Shown here piece by piece: positions 18,060 to 28,139 of a DNA stretch of 64,000 nt. The stretch's first letter is position 1. Each line of letters starts with the position of its first letter. The translations under genes and the position numbers were made by a program. The stretch comes from Methylomonas albis (GTDB lineage Bacteria; Pseudomonadota; Gammaproteobacteria; Methylococcales; Methylomonadaceae): positions 3,968,001 to 4,032,000 of the forward strand of contig NZ_JACXSS010000001.1 of assembly GCF_014850955.1 (NCBI RefSeq). The letters run 5' to 3'. Below the pieces are notes generated by a model. That model was not told the DNA's origin. It worked only from the letters and a program-made list of their open reading frames with translations, and searched no databases.

Positions 18060-20159
18060 ATGCAAAGCTACATTTATTACAGTTACTTGAGCGCGACAAT
18101 TGCTTATCTTCTTTTGCTTTTATATGCGTGTTTCAGGAAAAACTGGCACCTTCCTTTTATAGTAGCAGTTTTATGCTCGTTAATATGGTCCTCAAGCGTA
18201 ATCACCGCCACAAAAAACAGCCCTTTCTTCTTCGCCGATACCTTACCGTACGAAACCCTCCGTAACGCAGCTTGGTTTTTTCAGCTTGGAATACTGTTAT
18301 CCAAGCAGAGATATAACGGTTACAAGCAACTCTTCAGGTCAAATACCAGCGTAGTCGCCTCGCTATTTTTGCTCCTGGTTTTTGTCATCGAACTATTTCC
18401 TAGTTACCTAACCCTCATTCGGAAGTCTCTGAATGTTGATCCTCGTTTCGCATCCCACGTCGTATTTGCTGTATTTGGCCTTATTCTAGTTGAACAGCTT
18501 TACCGCAGCACCCCCCTAAAACAAAGGTGGAACCTCAAATTTCTGTGTATAAGCCTAGGTTCGCTATTTACTGTGGACTTGCTGGTTTACAGCAAGTCAC
18601 TATTATTCAGCAGCCTGGATTTTGCACTCTGGCAGTCGCGAGGCGTAATCAACGCTTTAATGACACCATTTTTAGCGGTCACATTAAGTCGACTAAAGCT
18701 TAACAGTCATAGTGCGGAGCTGACAACACCCCGCAAAACTATTTTTTACACAACGATCCTGTTCGGTTGCGGCATCTATTTAATCCTTATGTCATTCGCT
18801 GGGTTTTATATCAAACGCGCAAATACGGACTGGGGCGAAGTAGCACAAACACTATTTATTTTTCTCGCCATTCTCCTGCTCGTTATCCCTTTCACATCCG
18901 GCAAAATCAGAGCAATCTCTAAAGTCTATTTTAGTAAACATTTTTTCCAATACAGCTACGATTATCGTGAAGAGTGGCTCAAAATCAGCAAATCACTCGC
19001 AAAACTCGAGTCCCTTGAAGAGCTAAAAGTATTCATCATAACCACCTTGACAGACTTAGTTGAAAGCGCGGGAGGTGGCTTATGGTTAAAAAACGAACAA
19101 GGTCATTTTTTTTTAGCCGCGGAGCAAAACCTTAAACTCACTCCGCAAGAAATTGAATACCTTCACAACATCGGTGATCTGCCTCAATACCTTGCGAACA
19201 AGCAATGGGTAATCGATTTTTTCGAACTCGCTCATGCTCCCGAAGTGTATGATGATATAGATCTTTCCCCCTGGTGTTACGAAGATAGCCAAGTGTGGCT
19301 TATTGTACCTCTGTTTCACCTGAACAAACTTGAAGCTTTTGTGGTGTTAACTCAAGCTCGCGCGCCACGCAAGCTTGACTGGGAAGACCATGATCTTTTA
19401 AAAACAGTTGGTATGCAACTTGCCAACGCGCTCGCTCTAAACCGGACTAGCGAAGAACTTGCCAACAATCGTCAGTTTGAAACCTATCATCGTTTGTCGG
19501 CATATTTGGTACATGACTTGAAAAACCTGGTGGCCCAAATCTCCCTGATTGTCAGAAATGCTGAAAAACACAAACATAACCCGGACTTCTTCGACGACAC
19601 AATCGACACCCTAAATAATGTGGTAAAAAAAATGCATCACATCGTCGAACAGTTGAAACAAGGCGAAACCAACAATACGAACGCTAACACGTTCATCAAT
19701 CTGGTGGAATTAGTTAAAAATATCGCACAACAACATCTCGGTACTCCGCCGTTGCAGATGAGCACAACACTTAGCGATTGCTTCGTGACAGCCGACAAAA
19801 TCAAACTGACCAATATCTTGACCAATTTGGTTCAAAACGCGCAAGACGCCGTTGCAACCAGCGAGGGCTGGGTTAAGCTTGAATTAACAAAAAACCAAGA
19901 CTATGCTGTCATCAAGATCATTGACAACGGCATAGGCATGGACCAACAATTCATTGCGGAACGCCTATTCAAACCGTTTGATACGACAAAAGGCAATGCC
20001 GGAATGGGTATCGGTGCCTATGAGGCGCGTGATTACATCTTAAAGCAGTCTGGAAATATCCAGGTTGATAGCCATCCTGGGCAGGGCACTGCTTTCACCA
20101 TTCAGATACCATTAGCACAGCGAATTTCCGCAAAACAAGGAAATAATGATCAACTCTAA
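18060..20159 (+). CDS. prsK: PrsK: membrane histidine kinase of the XrtA system
   Basis: A 699-residue sensor kinase. About eight to nine hydrophobic segments fill residues 1-280, then a GAF domain, then a histidine kinase core. The H-box V-H-D-L-K-N-L-V-A-Q-I has the phospho-acceptor at about residue 485, and the ATP domain shows N-L-V-Q-N-A-Q-D-A, D-N-G-I-G-M and G-M-G-I-G-A-Y-E. It should phosphorylate PrsR, whose gene overlaps its 3' end by 14 bases. PrsK/PrsR pairs control expression of PEP-CTERM proteins and exopolysaccharide genes in several proteobacteria. The signal is not known. Confidence 0.92.
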   Translation: MQSYIYYSYLSATIAYLLLLLYACFRKNWHLPFIVAVLCSLIWSSSVITATKNSPFFFADTLPYETLRNAAWFFQLGILLSKQRYNGYKQLFRSNTSVVASLFLLLVFVIELFPSYLTLIRKSLNVDPRFASHVVFAVFGLILVEQLYRSTPLKQRWNLKFLCISLGSLFTVDLLVYSKSLLFSSLDFALWQSRGVINALMTPFLAVTLSRLKLNSHSAELTTPRKTIFYTTILFGCGIYLILMSFAGFYIKRANTDWGEVAQTLFIFLAILLLVIPFTSGKIRAISKVYFSKHFFQYSYDYREEWLKISKSLAKLESLEELKVFIITTLTDLVESAGGGLWLKNEQGHFFLAAEQNLKLTPQEIEYLHNIGDLPQYLANKQWVIDFFELAHAPEVYDDIDLSPWCYEDSQVWLIVPLFHLNKLEAFVVLTQARAPRKLDWEDHDLLKTVGMQLANALALNRTSEELANNRQFETYHRLSAYLVHDLKNLVAQISLIVRNAEKHKHNPDFFDDTIDTLNNVVKKMHHIVEQLKQGETNNTNANTFINLVELVKNIAQQHLGTPPLQMSTTLSDCFVTADKIKLTNILTNLVQNAQDAVATSEGWVKLELTKNQDYAVIKIIDNGIGMDQQFIAERLFKPFDTTKGNAGMGIGAYEARDYILKQSGNIQVDSHPGQGTAFTIQIPLAQRISAKQGNNDQL

Positions 20160-21522
20160 AGTACTGTTAATTATCGAAGACGACCCAGGTTTACAAAAAC
20201 AGCTGAAGTGGAGCTTTGAACAATACGAAGTAGTAATAGCAGGTAATAGAGATGAAGCAATAGCGGCACTCAGACGCTACATGCCAAGCGTCGTTACCTT
20301 AGATCTAGGCTTACCACCCGACCCAAGCAACGCCAGCGAAGGTCTAGCCACTCTCAAAGAAATCCTGGCGCTAGCGCCAGCCACTAAAGTTATCGTGGTG
20401 ACCGGCAATGATGACCGCGCAAATGCTATTCATGCAGTAGCATTGGGTGCTTATGACTTTTATCAAAAGCCTGTCGATCCTGACGTCCTAAGCTTAATCA
20501 TCGAGAGAGCGTTTCAGCTAGACGCATTGGAGCGCGACTATCAAGTATTGCAACAGCAAAAGCCGTTGACGGGCGTGATCGCCACCAGCCCACAAATGCA
20601 GACTGTCATGCGAATGATCGAAAAAATTGCGCCAACTCAAGCAACCGTATTGCTAATCGGCGACAGCGGAACCGGTAAGGAGCTAATGGCAAAAGCCTTA
20701 CATCGCTTAAGCGCGCGAGCCTCACAGCCTTTTGTTGCGGTTAACTGCGCCGCCATTCCGGAAACATTGTTAGAAAGCGAATTATTCGGCTATGAAAAAG
20801 GCGCATTCACCGGTGCCGTGGCACAAACTAAAGGCAAAATCGAATATGCGCAAGGCGGCACATTCTTTTTAGACGAAATTGGTGACCTACCCTTTGCCTT
20901 GCAAGCCAAATTACTTCGATTCATTCAGGAGCGCGTTATAGAGCGACTGGGCGGCAGGAAAGAAATTCCTGTAGATGTACGTATCATATGCGCAACACAT
21001 CGTCAGCTATCTGATCTCATTGCGCAAGGCAATTTCCGGGGCGACTTATATTACCGACTCAGCGAAATCGTCGTTGATATCCCTCCCCTACGCGAGCGCG
21101 AAGGGGATATTATCACGATAGCCAATGTACTGTTACAGCGCTATTGCCGCGAGAACAATACCAAGGAAAAACACTTTTCCCACGACGCGGCCCGCGCGCT
21201 TGAGGCCTACGCCTGGCCAGGCAATATTCGCGAGATGGAGAACAAAATTAAACGCGCCGTAATTTTATCCGACAGCAATTTTGTTACAGCCGAAGAACTA
21301 GAGATTAGCAGTGATAACGACAAGTCTATGCCGCTTAATCTGAAATCAGTGCGAGAAGCGGCGGAAACCATAGCCATCAAACGAGCACTAACCTACGCAG
21401 ACAACAATGTGTCCGAAGCAGCCAAATTATTGGGAGTCACCCGCCCTACTTTGTACGGCTTATTTGAAAAGTACGGATTGCAAACCATGATCCGCAATCA
21501 CGCTGATGAGCATTCGGATTGA
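20146..21522 (+). CDS. prsR: PrsR: sigma-54-dependent response regulator
   Basis: A 458-residue NtrC-type activator. The receiver domain has the acidic pair E-D-D and the phosphorylation site Asp53 (T-L-D-L-G-L-P-P). The AAA+ domain carries Walker A G-D-S-G-T-G-K-E and the sigma-54 contact loop G-A-F-T-G-A, and the C-terminal Fis helix-turn-helix reads N-N-V-S-E-A-A-K-L-L-G-V-T-R-P-T-L-Y. Upon phosphorylation by PrsK it should switch on sigma-54 promoters of PEP-CTERM genes. The start codon overlaps prsK, so translation is coupled. Confidence 0.94.
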   Translation: MINSKVLLIIEDDPGLQKQLKWSFEQYEVVIAGNRDEAIAALRRYMPSVVTLDLGLPPDPSNASEGLATLKEILALAPATKVIVVTGNDDRANAIHAVALGAYDFYQKPVDPDVLSLIIERAFQLDALERDYQVLQQQKPLTGVIATSPQMQTVMRMIEKIAPTQATVLLIGDSGTGKELMAKALHRLSARASQPFVAVNCAAIPETLLESELFGYEKGAFTGAVAQTKGKIEYAQGGTFFLDEIGDLPFALQAKLLRFIQERVIERLGGRKEIPVDVRIICATHRQLSDLIAQGNFRGDLYYRLSEIVVDIPPLREREGDIITIANVLLQRYCRENNTKEKHFSHDAARALEAYAWPGNIREMENKIKRAVILSDSNFVTAEELEISSDNDKSMPLNLKSVREAAETIAIKRALTYADNNVSEAAKLLGVTRPTLYGLFEKYGLQTMIRNHADEHSD

Positions 21523-21592
21523 CGTGGAAAGCCCACTCAAGAAAACATCATAAGTTGTCGGCAAAAAATTAACTCCATTCAAACTTGGTAAA

Positions 21593-22369
21593 TTACATTC
21601 TCGAAACAAATGAAATAACGCCGATTTGCTTGACCTGACGCCGCCCAGCCATACTAGCCGAAGACTCATTGCCAATATCCGAATATAACCGGAAATCGTT
21701 TCTGTAATCTTCAAGCCATAAAGGGTTTTCTAACACCTGTTTTACATTCAAACAATACGGTAGGCGCAAGCTTTGGCGATTATTAGCCTCGCCTATTTGC
21801 TGTATATCAAAACCTTGCTTGTTAAAGAAATAAGCCAATGCTGGACTAGACAACATATACCAGTGCTTGATGCCCTGCTGAGCCGAATAACTCGCCGCTG
21901 CCCGATAGAGCCCCCACATAATATTTCTATTCTTATTGCCAGAATCTCGCAAATAACTAATTTTGCGACTTTCGTCCGCCACGTCTACAGCGGAGTCTCT
22001 AGAAGCAAAGCGCTTTGCTTCCTTAAGCATGCATAGCCTGGAAATTTCGACGGCATTTTTATATCTGACGATCGATATGCGCTTATGAGTAGCACTTCTT
22101 TCCTGAAAAGGAAAAACTTGCTCTTTGGGCCAGACTATCCTCAATCCGCCCAGCCAATGCCCAGTGTATCGGTGCCTAACTATGAAATGGACGGCACCGC
22201 TATCCCACTCATCTATTTCCTGTTGGTCCGGGAACTGCCCCTTGTCCTCAAAGCCCATTTCATCGCAATAAACTCGGTATCTGAGTAGGTAATGAATTTT
22301 TTTACTTTCCGGCGTATCCGCTAAAAAAACTTCAAAACAATTGTCGAAAGACTGCTTCTGTCGATTCAA
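21593..22369 (-). CDS. PEP-CTERM/exosortase system-associated acyltransferase (copy 2)
   Basis: A 258-residue paralogue of the protein at 16718-17458, with the shared L-L-R-Y-R-V-Y-C-D-E-M-G-F-E motif near residue 30 and V-E-I-S-R-L-C-M near residue 115. It converges on prsR, with 70 bases between the stop codons. Divergence between the copies is large, so this is not a recent duplication; they may acylate different substrates. Function is inferred from the family only. Confidence 0.83.
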   Translation of the reverse strand: MNRQKQSFDNCFEVFLADTPESKKIHYLLRYRVYCDEMGFEDKGQFPDQQEIDEWDSGAVHFIVRHRYTGHWLGGLRIVWPKEQVFPFQERSATHKRISIVRYKNAVEISRLCMLKEAKRFASRDSAVDVADESRKISYLRDSGNKNRNIMWGLYRAAASYSAQQGIKHWYMLSSPALAYFFNKQGFDIQQIGEANNRQSLRLPYCLNVKQVLENPLWLEDYRNDFRLYSDIGNESSASMAGRRQVKQIGVISFVSRM

Positions 22370-22532
22370 GAGACACCATACCTTATAAAAAACATCCCTA
22401 ACAAGTTCAAGTAACGATAGTTACTTTCTCTCGCCCCTTGACAAACAGGGTATAACAAATCGAGCTATTTTCAAGTTAAACTGAAAAAAAACAGACACTT
22501 GCCGATGATCGCTTTTAGTTACCGAGCACCAT

Positions 22533-25500
22533 CTACCCAGCATTCCAGCGTAAATCCAGCGTAAACGGATAGTCTTTATTTAATTCCTCTTCAGGCAATT
22601 CCAACACCGTCTCGGTCGGAGTATGGCCGTGCTGCCAAAAACGACTAACCCGTCGCCCTTCGGCTTCGTAAGCATTAACCGGCAGCGTGTCGTAATTACG
22701 GCCACCAGGATGGGAAACATGGTACGTACAACCACCAATAGACCGGCCATTCCAGGTATCGACCAAATCAAATACCAGTGGCGCCTGCACGCCTATAGTA
22801 GGATGCAACGCCGACGGTGGATTCCAGGCCCGGTAGCGAATACCGGCCACCAGTTCTCCCTGCTTGCCGGTCGCGTGTAGCTGAACCCTGCGGCCATTAC
22901 AGGTCAAAGCATAGCGTTCGCCCATTGCACCGCTGAGCGTAACTTGCAAGCGCTCCACCGAGGAATCCACATAGCGGGCAGTGCCGCTACTGGTGATTTC
23001 TTCGCCTAACACGTGCCAAGGCTCGATCGCCTGATACAGATCCAGTTGTAAATCATCAACCCGCAAGCTGCCTATCCTGGGAAAGCGAAACTCCAAAAAC
23101 GGCGCGAACCATTCTGTCTTGAATTCGTAGCCGGCCGCTTGTAAATCCCGTGCCACGTCCTGAATATCGCTGGTAATGAAATGCGGCAGCATAAACCGGT
23201 CGTGCAATTGCGTGCCCCAGCGCACCAAAGGCTTCTTGTAAGGCTCGCGCCAAAACCACGCCACCAGCGTTCTTAACAGCAGCATTTGCATCAGACTCAT
23301 ACGTGCATGCGGCGGCATTTCGAAAGCGCGCAGTTCCAGCAACCCGAGTCGTCCGGCATCAGTACCAGGCGCATATAGTTTGTCTATACAAAACTCGCTG
23401 CGATGGGTGTTGCCGGTCATATCCACCAACAAATTGCGGAATAATCTATCGACCAACCAGGGCGCGGCTACTTCGCCGTCCGGCATTTGTTGAAAGGCAA
23501 TTTCCAGTTCGTAAAGACTGTCATTGCGAGCTTCATCAACTCGCGGCGCCTGGCTGGTTGGACCGAGAAACAATCCGGAGAACAAATAGGACAAGGCTGG
23601 GTGATGCTGCCAATAGGTGACCAAACTACGCAACAAATCCGGGCGCCGTAAAATGGGACTATCGGCTGGGGTAATGCCACCCAAAGTGACGTGATTGCCA
23701 CCACCCGTACCAGTATGACGGCCATCCAGCATGAACTTTTCGGTGCCGAGCCGAGTTAGTCGGGCGAGCTCGTACAAAGTGGTGGTGTTATGCACCAGCT
23801 CTTTCCAACTGGCGGCCGGATGAATATTCACCTCTATAACACCTGGATCGGGTGTAACTGGCAACCGGGTCAGACGCAAATCGTGCGGCGGCTGATACCC
23901 CTCTATCACGACCGGCATTTTCAGAGCCCCCGCCGTGGCTTCCACAGAAGCAATGATATCCAGATAGTGTTCCAATTCGGTAGTGGGCGGCACGAATACA
24001 TATAAACGGCCTTCGCGGGTCTGTACCGACAACGCCGTATGCGGCACCCACTCTGGATCGTGCGGCGTTTCATCGTCGGCTGCGTCCATTTCGGTGGGAT
24101 GCGAGTCCTGCTTTGCCATTTGGCTGTAACGACGACTAACTTCCGAATCGATATCGCCCAGTGGTTCTACCACTTCATAAAGGCTGCGTTCGTGGGCGTG
24201 ATCTTGATCTTCGACAGGCACCCAAGGCAAGCTATTCAAAGGTAAACGTAAACCCATCGCGGAATCGCCAGGCACCAAGAACATCTCGCCACGCCGAAAC
24301 TCCCAAGCACTAGTGTTCCAAGCGCCGGCCTGATAACTCCAGTGTAGTGGCAATACATAACCAACCGGCGCACCGAGATCCGCGCTGAGCAATTTCGCCA
24401 AGCGCTGGCGCTCCAAGTCGTCCTTTAAATTGACTTGCAAAGGATCGAGGTTTTTCGGAACCAAACCCTCCTGTAATAAATAGTAAATAGGGTCTTCGAA
24501 CCCCGGCAGAATGAACTCGCCGGCCACGCCCAGTCGTTTGACCAAATCGCGGATAAAAGCTTCCGCCTGCTTGATGTCGAACCCATAATCGCGGGTCTCA
24601 TCCGCCAATAAGGCCGGATTCTTCCAAATCGGTTTGCCGTCCTTGCGCCAAAAACACGCCAACTGCCAGCGCGGCAACGGCTCGCCCGGATACCATTTGC
24701 CCTGACCGAAATACAACAAACCGCCCGGCGCAAAGCTGTCACGCAAACGTCTGACCAGTTTTCCGGCCAACTTGCGTTTTTCCTCGCCGTCGGCATCCGT
24801 GTTCCATTCCGGCGCATCCATGTTATCGATGGATACGAAAGTCGGCTCGCCGCCCATGGTTAGACGTACGTCGCCAGCTTTCAGCTCGGCATCGACCTTT
24901 TCACCCAGGCGTTCGATGTCTGTCCATTGCCTGTCAGTGTATGGTTTGGTAACCCGCGGATCCTCATGTATTCGGCTAACGCGATTGGAAAAACCGAAAG
25001 TAGTCTCGGCCTTGCCGATAAACCCGCCGCTGACCGGCGCCGCGCTGACATAGTCGGCGGTGCAGGCCAACGGAATATGCCCTTCTCCGGCGAACAAGCC
25101 GGACGTCGGGTCAAGGCCAACCCAACCCGCACCCGGAATGTACACCTCAGCCCAGGCATGTAAATCTGTAAAATCGTGATCGGTACCGGATGGGCCATCC
25201 AGCGATTTCACATCCGCTACCAGCTGCACCAAATATCCCGATACAAAGCGCGCGGCCAAACCCATGTGTCGCAAGACCTGCACCAGCAACCAGCCGGAAT
25301 CCCGGCAGGAACCCAGTTTTTTCTCCAGAGTTTCCTCACAGCTTTGTACGCCCGGCTCCATTCGGATCGCATAATTAACCGCCTGATTCACGGCTTGATT
25401 GATGCCAACCAGAAAATCAACGATACCCTGCTTGTCTCGATTCAGCCCTGCCAGAAAAGCTTGCAGCAACGGCCCCTGCTCGTGAAGTTCTCGGTACGGC

Positions 25501-25844
25501 GCCAGTTCCTTGGCTAATTGCTCAGGATAGGAAAACGGATAATGCTCGGCGTACTCTTCTAGAAAAAAATCGAAGGGATTGATCACAGTCATATCGGCGA
25601 TCAGATCCACTTCTATGGAGAATTCGGTGGTTTTTTCCGGGAACACCAAACGCGCCAGATAATTGCCGAACGGATCTTGCTGCCAATTGATGAAATGCTT
25701 GTCTGGCTTGATGGTCAGCGAATACGCGCTAACTGCAGTTCGTGAGTGCGAAGCCGGCCGCAATCGCAATACGTGCGGGCCCAGTTGGACCGGATGGTCG
25801 TAGTGGTAACTGGTTTTGTGATTAATCGCGACTCTGATACTCAT
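22533..25844 (-). CDS. Transglutaminase-like and DUF2126 fusion protein
   Basis: A 1103-residue protein. Residues 1-290 are a bacterial transglutaminase-like protease: an N-terminal beta domain, then the catalytic Cys in G-S-C-R-D-S-G-W, the His in D-L-H-A-W-A-E-V and the Asp in G-L-D-P-T-S-G. The remaining 800 residues are DUF2126, with M-G-G-E-P-T-F-V and T-G-T-G-G-G-N-H-V-T-L-G-G as landmark stretches and an amidoligase-like character. This architecture is regularly linked to the ATP-grasp and alpha-E genes upstream, so it may trim or ligate a peptide made by them. Its ATG overlaps the TGA of the HPPD-like gene (ATGA). No signal peptide is seen. Confidence 0.9.
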   Translation of the reverse strand: MSIRVAINHKTSYHYDHPVQLGPHVLRLRPASHSRTAVSAYSLTIKPDKHFINWQQDPFGNYLARLVFPEKTTEFSIEVDLIADMTVINPFDFFLEEYAEHYPFSYPEQLAKELAPYRELHEQGPLLQAFLAGLNRDKQGIVDFLVGINQAVNQAVNYAIRMEPGVQSCEETLEKKLGSCRDSGWLLVQVLRHMGLAARFVSGYLVQLVADVKSLDGPSGTDHDFTDLHAWAEVYIPGAGWVGLDPTSGLFAGEGHIPLACTADYVSAAPVSGGFIGKAETTFGFSNRVSRIHEDPRVTKPYTDRQWTDIERLGEKVDAELKAGDVRLTMGGEPTFVSIDNMDAPEWNTDADGEEKRKLAGKLVRRLRDSFAPGGLLYFGQGKWYPGEPLPRWQLACFWRKDGKPIWKNPALLADETRDYGFDIKQAEAFIRDLVKRLGVAGEFILPGFEDPIYYLLQEGLVPKNLDPLQVNLKDDLERQRLAKLLSADLGAPVGYVLPLHWSYQAGAWNTSAWEFRRGEMFLVPGDSAMGLRLPLNSLPWVPVEDQDHAHERSLYEVVEPLGDIDSEVSRRYSQMAKQDSHPTEMDAADDETPHDPEWVPHTALSVQTREGRLYVFVPPTTELEHYLDIIASVEATAGALKMPVVIEGYQPPHDLRLTRLPVTPDPGVIEVNIHPAASWKELVHNTTTLYELARLTRLGTEKFMLDGRHTGTGGGNHVTLGGITPADSPILRRPDLLRSLVTYWQHHPALSYLFSGLFLGPTSQAPRVDEARNDSLYELEIAFQQMPDGEVAAPWLVDRLFRNLLVDMTGNTHRSEFCIDKLYAPGTDAGRLGLLELRAFEMPPHARMSLMQMLLLRTLVAWFWREPYKKPLVRWGTQLHDRFMLPHFITSDIQDVARDLQAAGYEFKTEWFAPFLEFRFPRIGSLRVDDLQLDLYQAIEPWHVLGEEITSSGTARYVDSSVERLQVTLSGAMGERYALTCNGRRVQLHATGKQGELVAGIRYRAWNPPSALHPTIGVQAPLVFDLVDTWNGRSIGGCTYHVSHPGGRNYDTLPVNAYEAEGRRVSRFWQHGHTPTETVLELPEEELNKDYPFTLDLRWNAG

Positions 25845-27094
25845 GCTGACACCGGATTAGCTGCTTCGCTTTCAGCCTGCAGTAGCCTTAGGTTTTCTTC
25901 CACACCGGCCGCATGCGTCAATTCCGCAACATTTTGCTTGGTAAAAAAGCCATCGAAATCCCCAAAACGCTGTACATATTCGACGATCAACGACGAATGC
26001 TCGGAGGCGCTGGAAAAAATCTGTTTCAAGCCTTCCTCCCGCGATCCGATCACATCCAACAGAAAGTCCTTGCCCCTGGCCCTGATAGCCTGCACTACAT
26101 AATCGATATTGGCTAAGCCGTTAACCTCGCCATCCGCTACTTCCAAAGCCAGATGGTGCAAGCGTGGCCCATAGTTACGCACGAAACTTTCAGTCGGTGA
26201 CGGCAAACCCACCAGATGATTGACAAAATATGGATGATTGGCAGCGGTGAACACTTTGGCCGGACTGATCCGCTCCTCGGGGTAATGAATGCTTTTAGTA
26301 ACGTTGGTGGACGAGTTCTGACTGGCGATATCGTATGATCCCCAATAGTAATAGCTGGACAGGGTCAGATATTCCAAAATTGCCACTTCCCGGTTCTGAC
26401 TATACACACGGGTGGCTAAATGATCGATGGGCCGAATCAATTTGTCCAGCCCCAACTCTTCCTGAATCGCCTTGGCCGCACAGTAACCGCGATTCACATC
26501 GTCGAGAATCACGCTATTTCCCAAGGCATATACTCTTATGTCTTCCGGCGGCCGTTCCCAGTAAGCAACGATGTTATGGGTGTATGGCGACGGTTTGACG
26601 ATGGCCATATTGCCGGGCAATTCCAGCTTACGGATTTGATCCTGATTGAAGAAGCGTATCTCGCGGGCTTTTTGTTGCTCGACCACCTCATGCAGATTAC
26701 TTACCCGAAAAATCTCGCCCATATAGCGGGAATTAGGCTTGTGGGCACCAATTGGATACACCTCGTTCAAGCTACGAAAAATGTCGGCTCGACCAGGTGC
26801 GCGCACCTCCCGCACTAATATGTCGGGCGAGTCCATATCAATCCGCAGCACATGCGTCCAATGGCTTTCCGATTCCAGCGTCACCAGGTAGTGATAAGGC
26901 GTCATCAAGGCCAATTCGCTGACATAGGCTGCAGAACAGCCCGGTTCAACCGTTAGCATCAACGCGTCGATTTCGCGGATCATTTCGGTCAGGCCAGTAC
27001 GGTCCCGGTTTTCCAGCAATTTGACCAGAAACTCGTCAAACCAGGGCGAATTGGCCTTGTCGCCCTGTTTGGGGTGAATCAGTGAATTTATCAT
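25841..27094 (-). CDS. HPPD-like two-domain VOC dioxygenase homologue
   Basis: A 417-residue protein distantly related to 4-hydroxyphenylpyruvate dioxygenase. In the C-terminal half I see the spacing of the three iron ligands: His225 in P-I-D-H-L-A-T-R-V, His314 in L-H-H-L-A-L-E-V and Glu372 in L-I-V-E-Y-V-Q-R-F-G-D-F, the last closely resembling the HPPD E-I-I-Q-R region. An iron-dependent oxygenase is therefore plausible, but the substrate is unknown and the N-terminal 100 residues are unlike HPPD. It sits between alpha-E and transglutaminase genes, so it may modify the peptide product of that operon (inference). Confidence 0.62.
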   Translation of the reverse strand: MINSLIHPKQGDKANSPWFDEFLVKLLENRDRTGLTEMIREIDALMLTVEPGCSAAYVSELALMTPYHYLVTLESESHWTHVLRIDMDSPDILVREVRAPGRADIFRSLNEVYPIGAHKPNSRYMGEIFRVSNLHEVVEQQKAREIRFFNQDQIRKLELPGNMAIVKPSPYTHNIVAYWERPPEDIRVYALGNSVILDDVNRGYCAAKAIQEELGLDKLIRPIDHLATRVYSQNREVAILEYLTLSSYYYWGSYDIASQNSSTNVTKSIHYPEERISPAKVFTAANHPYFVNHLVGLPSPTESFVRNYGPRLHHLALEVADGEVNGLANIDYVVQAIRARGKDFLLDVIGSREEGLKQIFSSASEHSSLIVEYVQRFGDFDGFFTKQNVAELTHAAGVEENLRLLQAESEAANPVSA

Positions 27095-27182
27095 CCGTTT
27101 ACCTTTAACTCTATTTATCCGTTAGGCTGAAGCGCCAAAAAGCCCGTTGAACCGTCGGCAAATCACATTTTTTCAACATGGT

Positions 27183-28139
27183 TCAAGCAAGCGCTTGCTC
27201 AGGCCCATTTAGAAAAGTCCGCTGAATCTCGGCGCTTAGCGCGTTGTTTCGCAGAATAAAATCTTGTAAAAACTCATGCAAACCGACGCTAAAAATATCC
27301 GCCATCCGCCCGTAATGTAATCGAGCATGATTTTCACCGGCCAAGCGCAGACACTCCGTACCTCGCTGCCGACACAGCTGTTCCACAATCGGTGCCAGCT
27401 CATCGTAACAGGCGTGTAAGGAACGCGGCATGTCGTCGCGCAGCACCAGTAATTCCGCGACTTTCCAGGGCTCGATAGTATCCCGAAATACTTTTTGATA
27501 AGCCTCAAAAGCCGACACCGAACGCAGCAAGGAACTCCATTCGTAATAGTCGACCTGACCTTCCTGCGCTTCCACCACCGGCAACAGTAATTGATACTTG
27601 GCGTCTAATAATCGGGCTGTATTGTCGGCCCGCTCGACAAAACTCCCCAAACGCACAAACTTGTAACTATCGTCACGCAACATGGTGCCGAAGGTCACAC
27701 CGCGAAACAAATGCGAACGCGATTTTACCCAGTCGCAAAACTCGCAAATATCGGCTTCGTGCAAACCCTGCCGAATTCGCTGCCTAAGTTCCAACCACAA
27801 GGCATTAACGGTCTCCCACATTTCCGAAGACATCGCCACCCGCACTGCCCGGGCATTCTCACGGGCAGCACCTAATGCGCTAACAATGCTGGACGGATTA
27901 CGCTCGTCCAAAGCCATAAAGCGAATCACATTCACCGCGGTATAGCCGGAGTAATTTTTCTCGAAAGCCTCGATATCGTCGGCGATCTGCACCGGCGGTT
28001 TCCAGCGCGCCGTTTCGTCGTAGGCACTATTGGCGACCAGCGACATCCGATAGGTGACGTCCAGCACCCGCGCCATGTTCTCGGCGCGCTCTATATAACG
28101 CGCCATCCAGTAGAGATGATCGGCGGTACGGCTCAGCAT
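27183..28139 (-). CDS. Alpha-E domain-containing protein
   Basis: A 318-residue all-alpha protein of the family named for its conserved N-terminal M-L-S-R-T-A-D-H-L-Y-W-M-A-R-Y-I-E-R-A-E-N stretch (the run is split here as M-L-S-R-T-A-D then H-L-Y-W). The ATG at 28139 gives that canonical N-terminus and overlaps the ATP-grasp stop by 7 bases, so it is preferred over an in-frame ATG at 28163. The family accompanies circularly permuted ATP-grasp proteins and is thought to work with them in making a small peptide or amide; the biochemistry is not established. Confidence 0.88.
   Translation of the reverse strand: MLSRTADHLYWMARYIERAENMARVLDVTYRMSLVANSAYDETARWKPPVQIADDIEAFEKNYSGYTAVNVIRFMALDERNPSSIVSALGAARENARAVRVAMSSEMWETVNALWLELRQRIRQGLHEADICEFCDWVKSRSHLFRGVTFGTMLRDDSYKFVRLGSFVERADNTARLLDAKYQLLLPVVEAQEGQVDYYEWSSLLRSVSAFEAYQKVFRDTIEPWKVAELLVLRDDMPRSLHACYDELAPIVEQLCRQRGTECLRLAGENHARLHYGRMADIFSVGLHEFLQDFILRNNALSAEIQRTFLNGPEQALA

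Noticed and set aside
22410-22425. Hairpin AGTAAC-GATA-GTTACT as terminator of the transglutaminase operon
   Set aside because: The stem is only 6 bp, AT-rich and not followed by a T-run on the minus strand.
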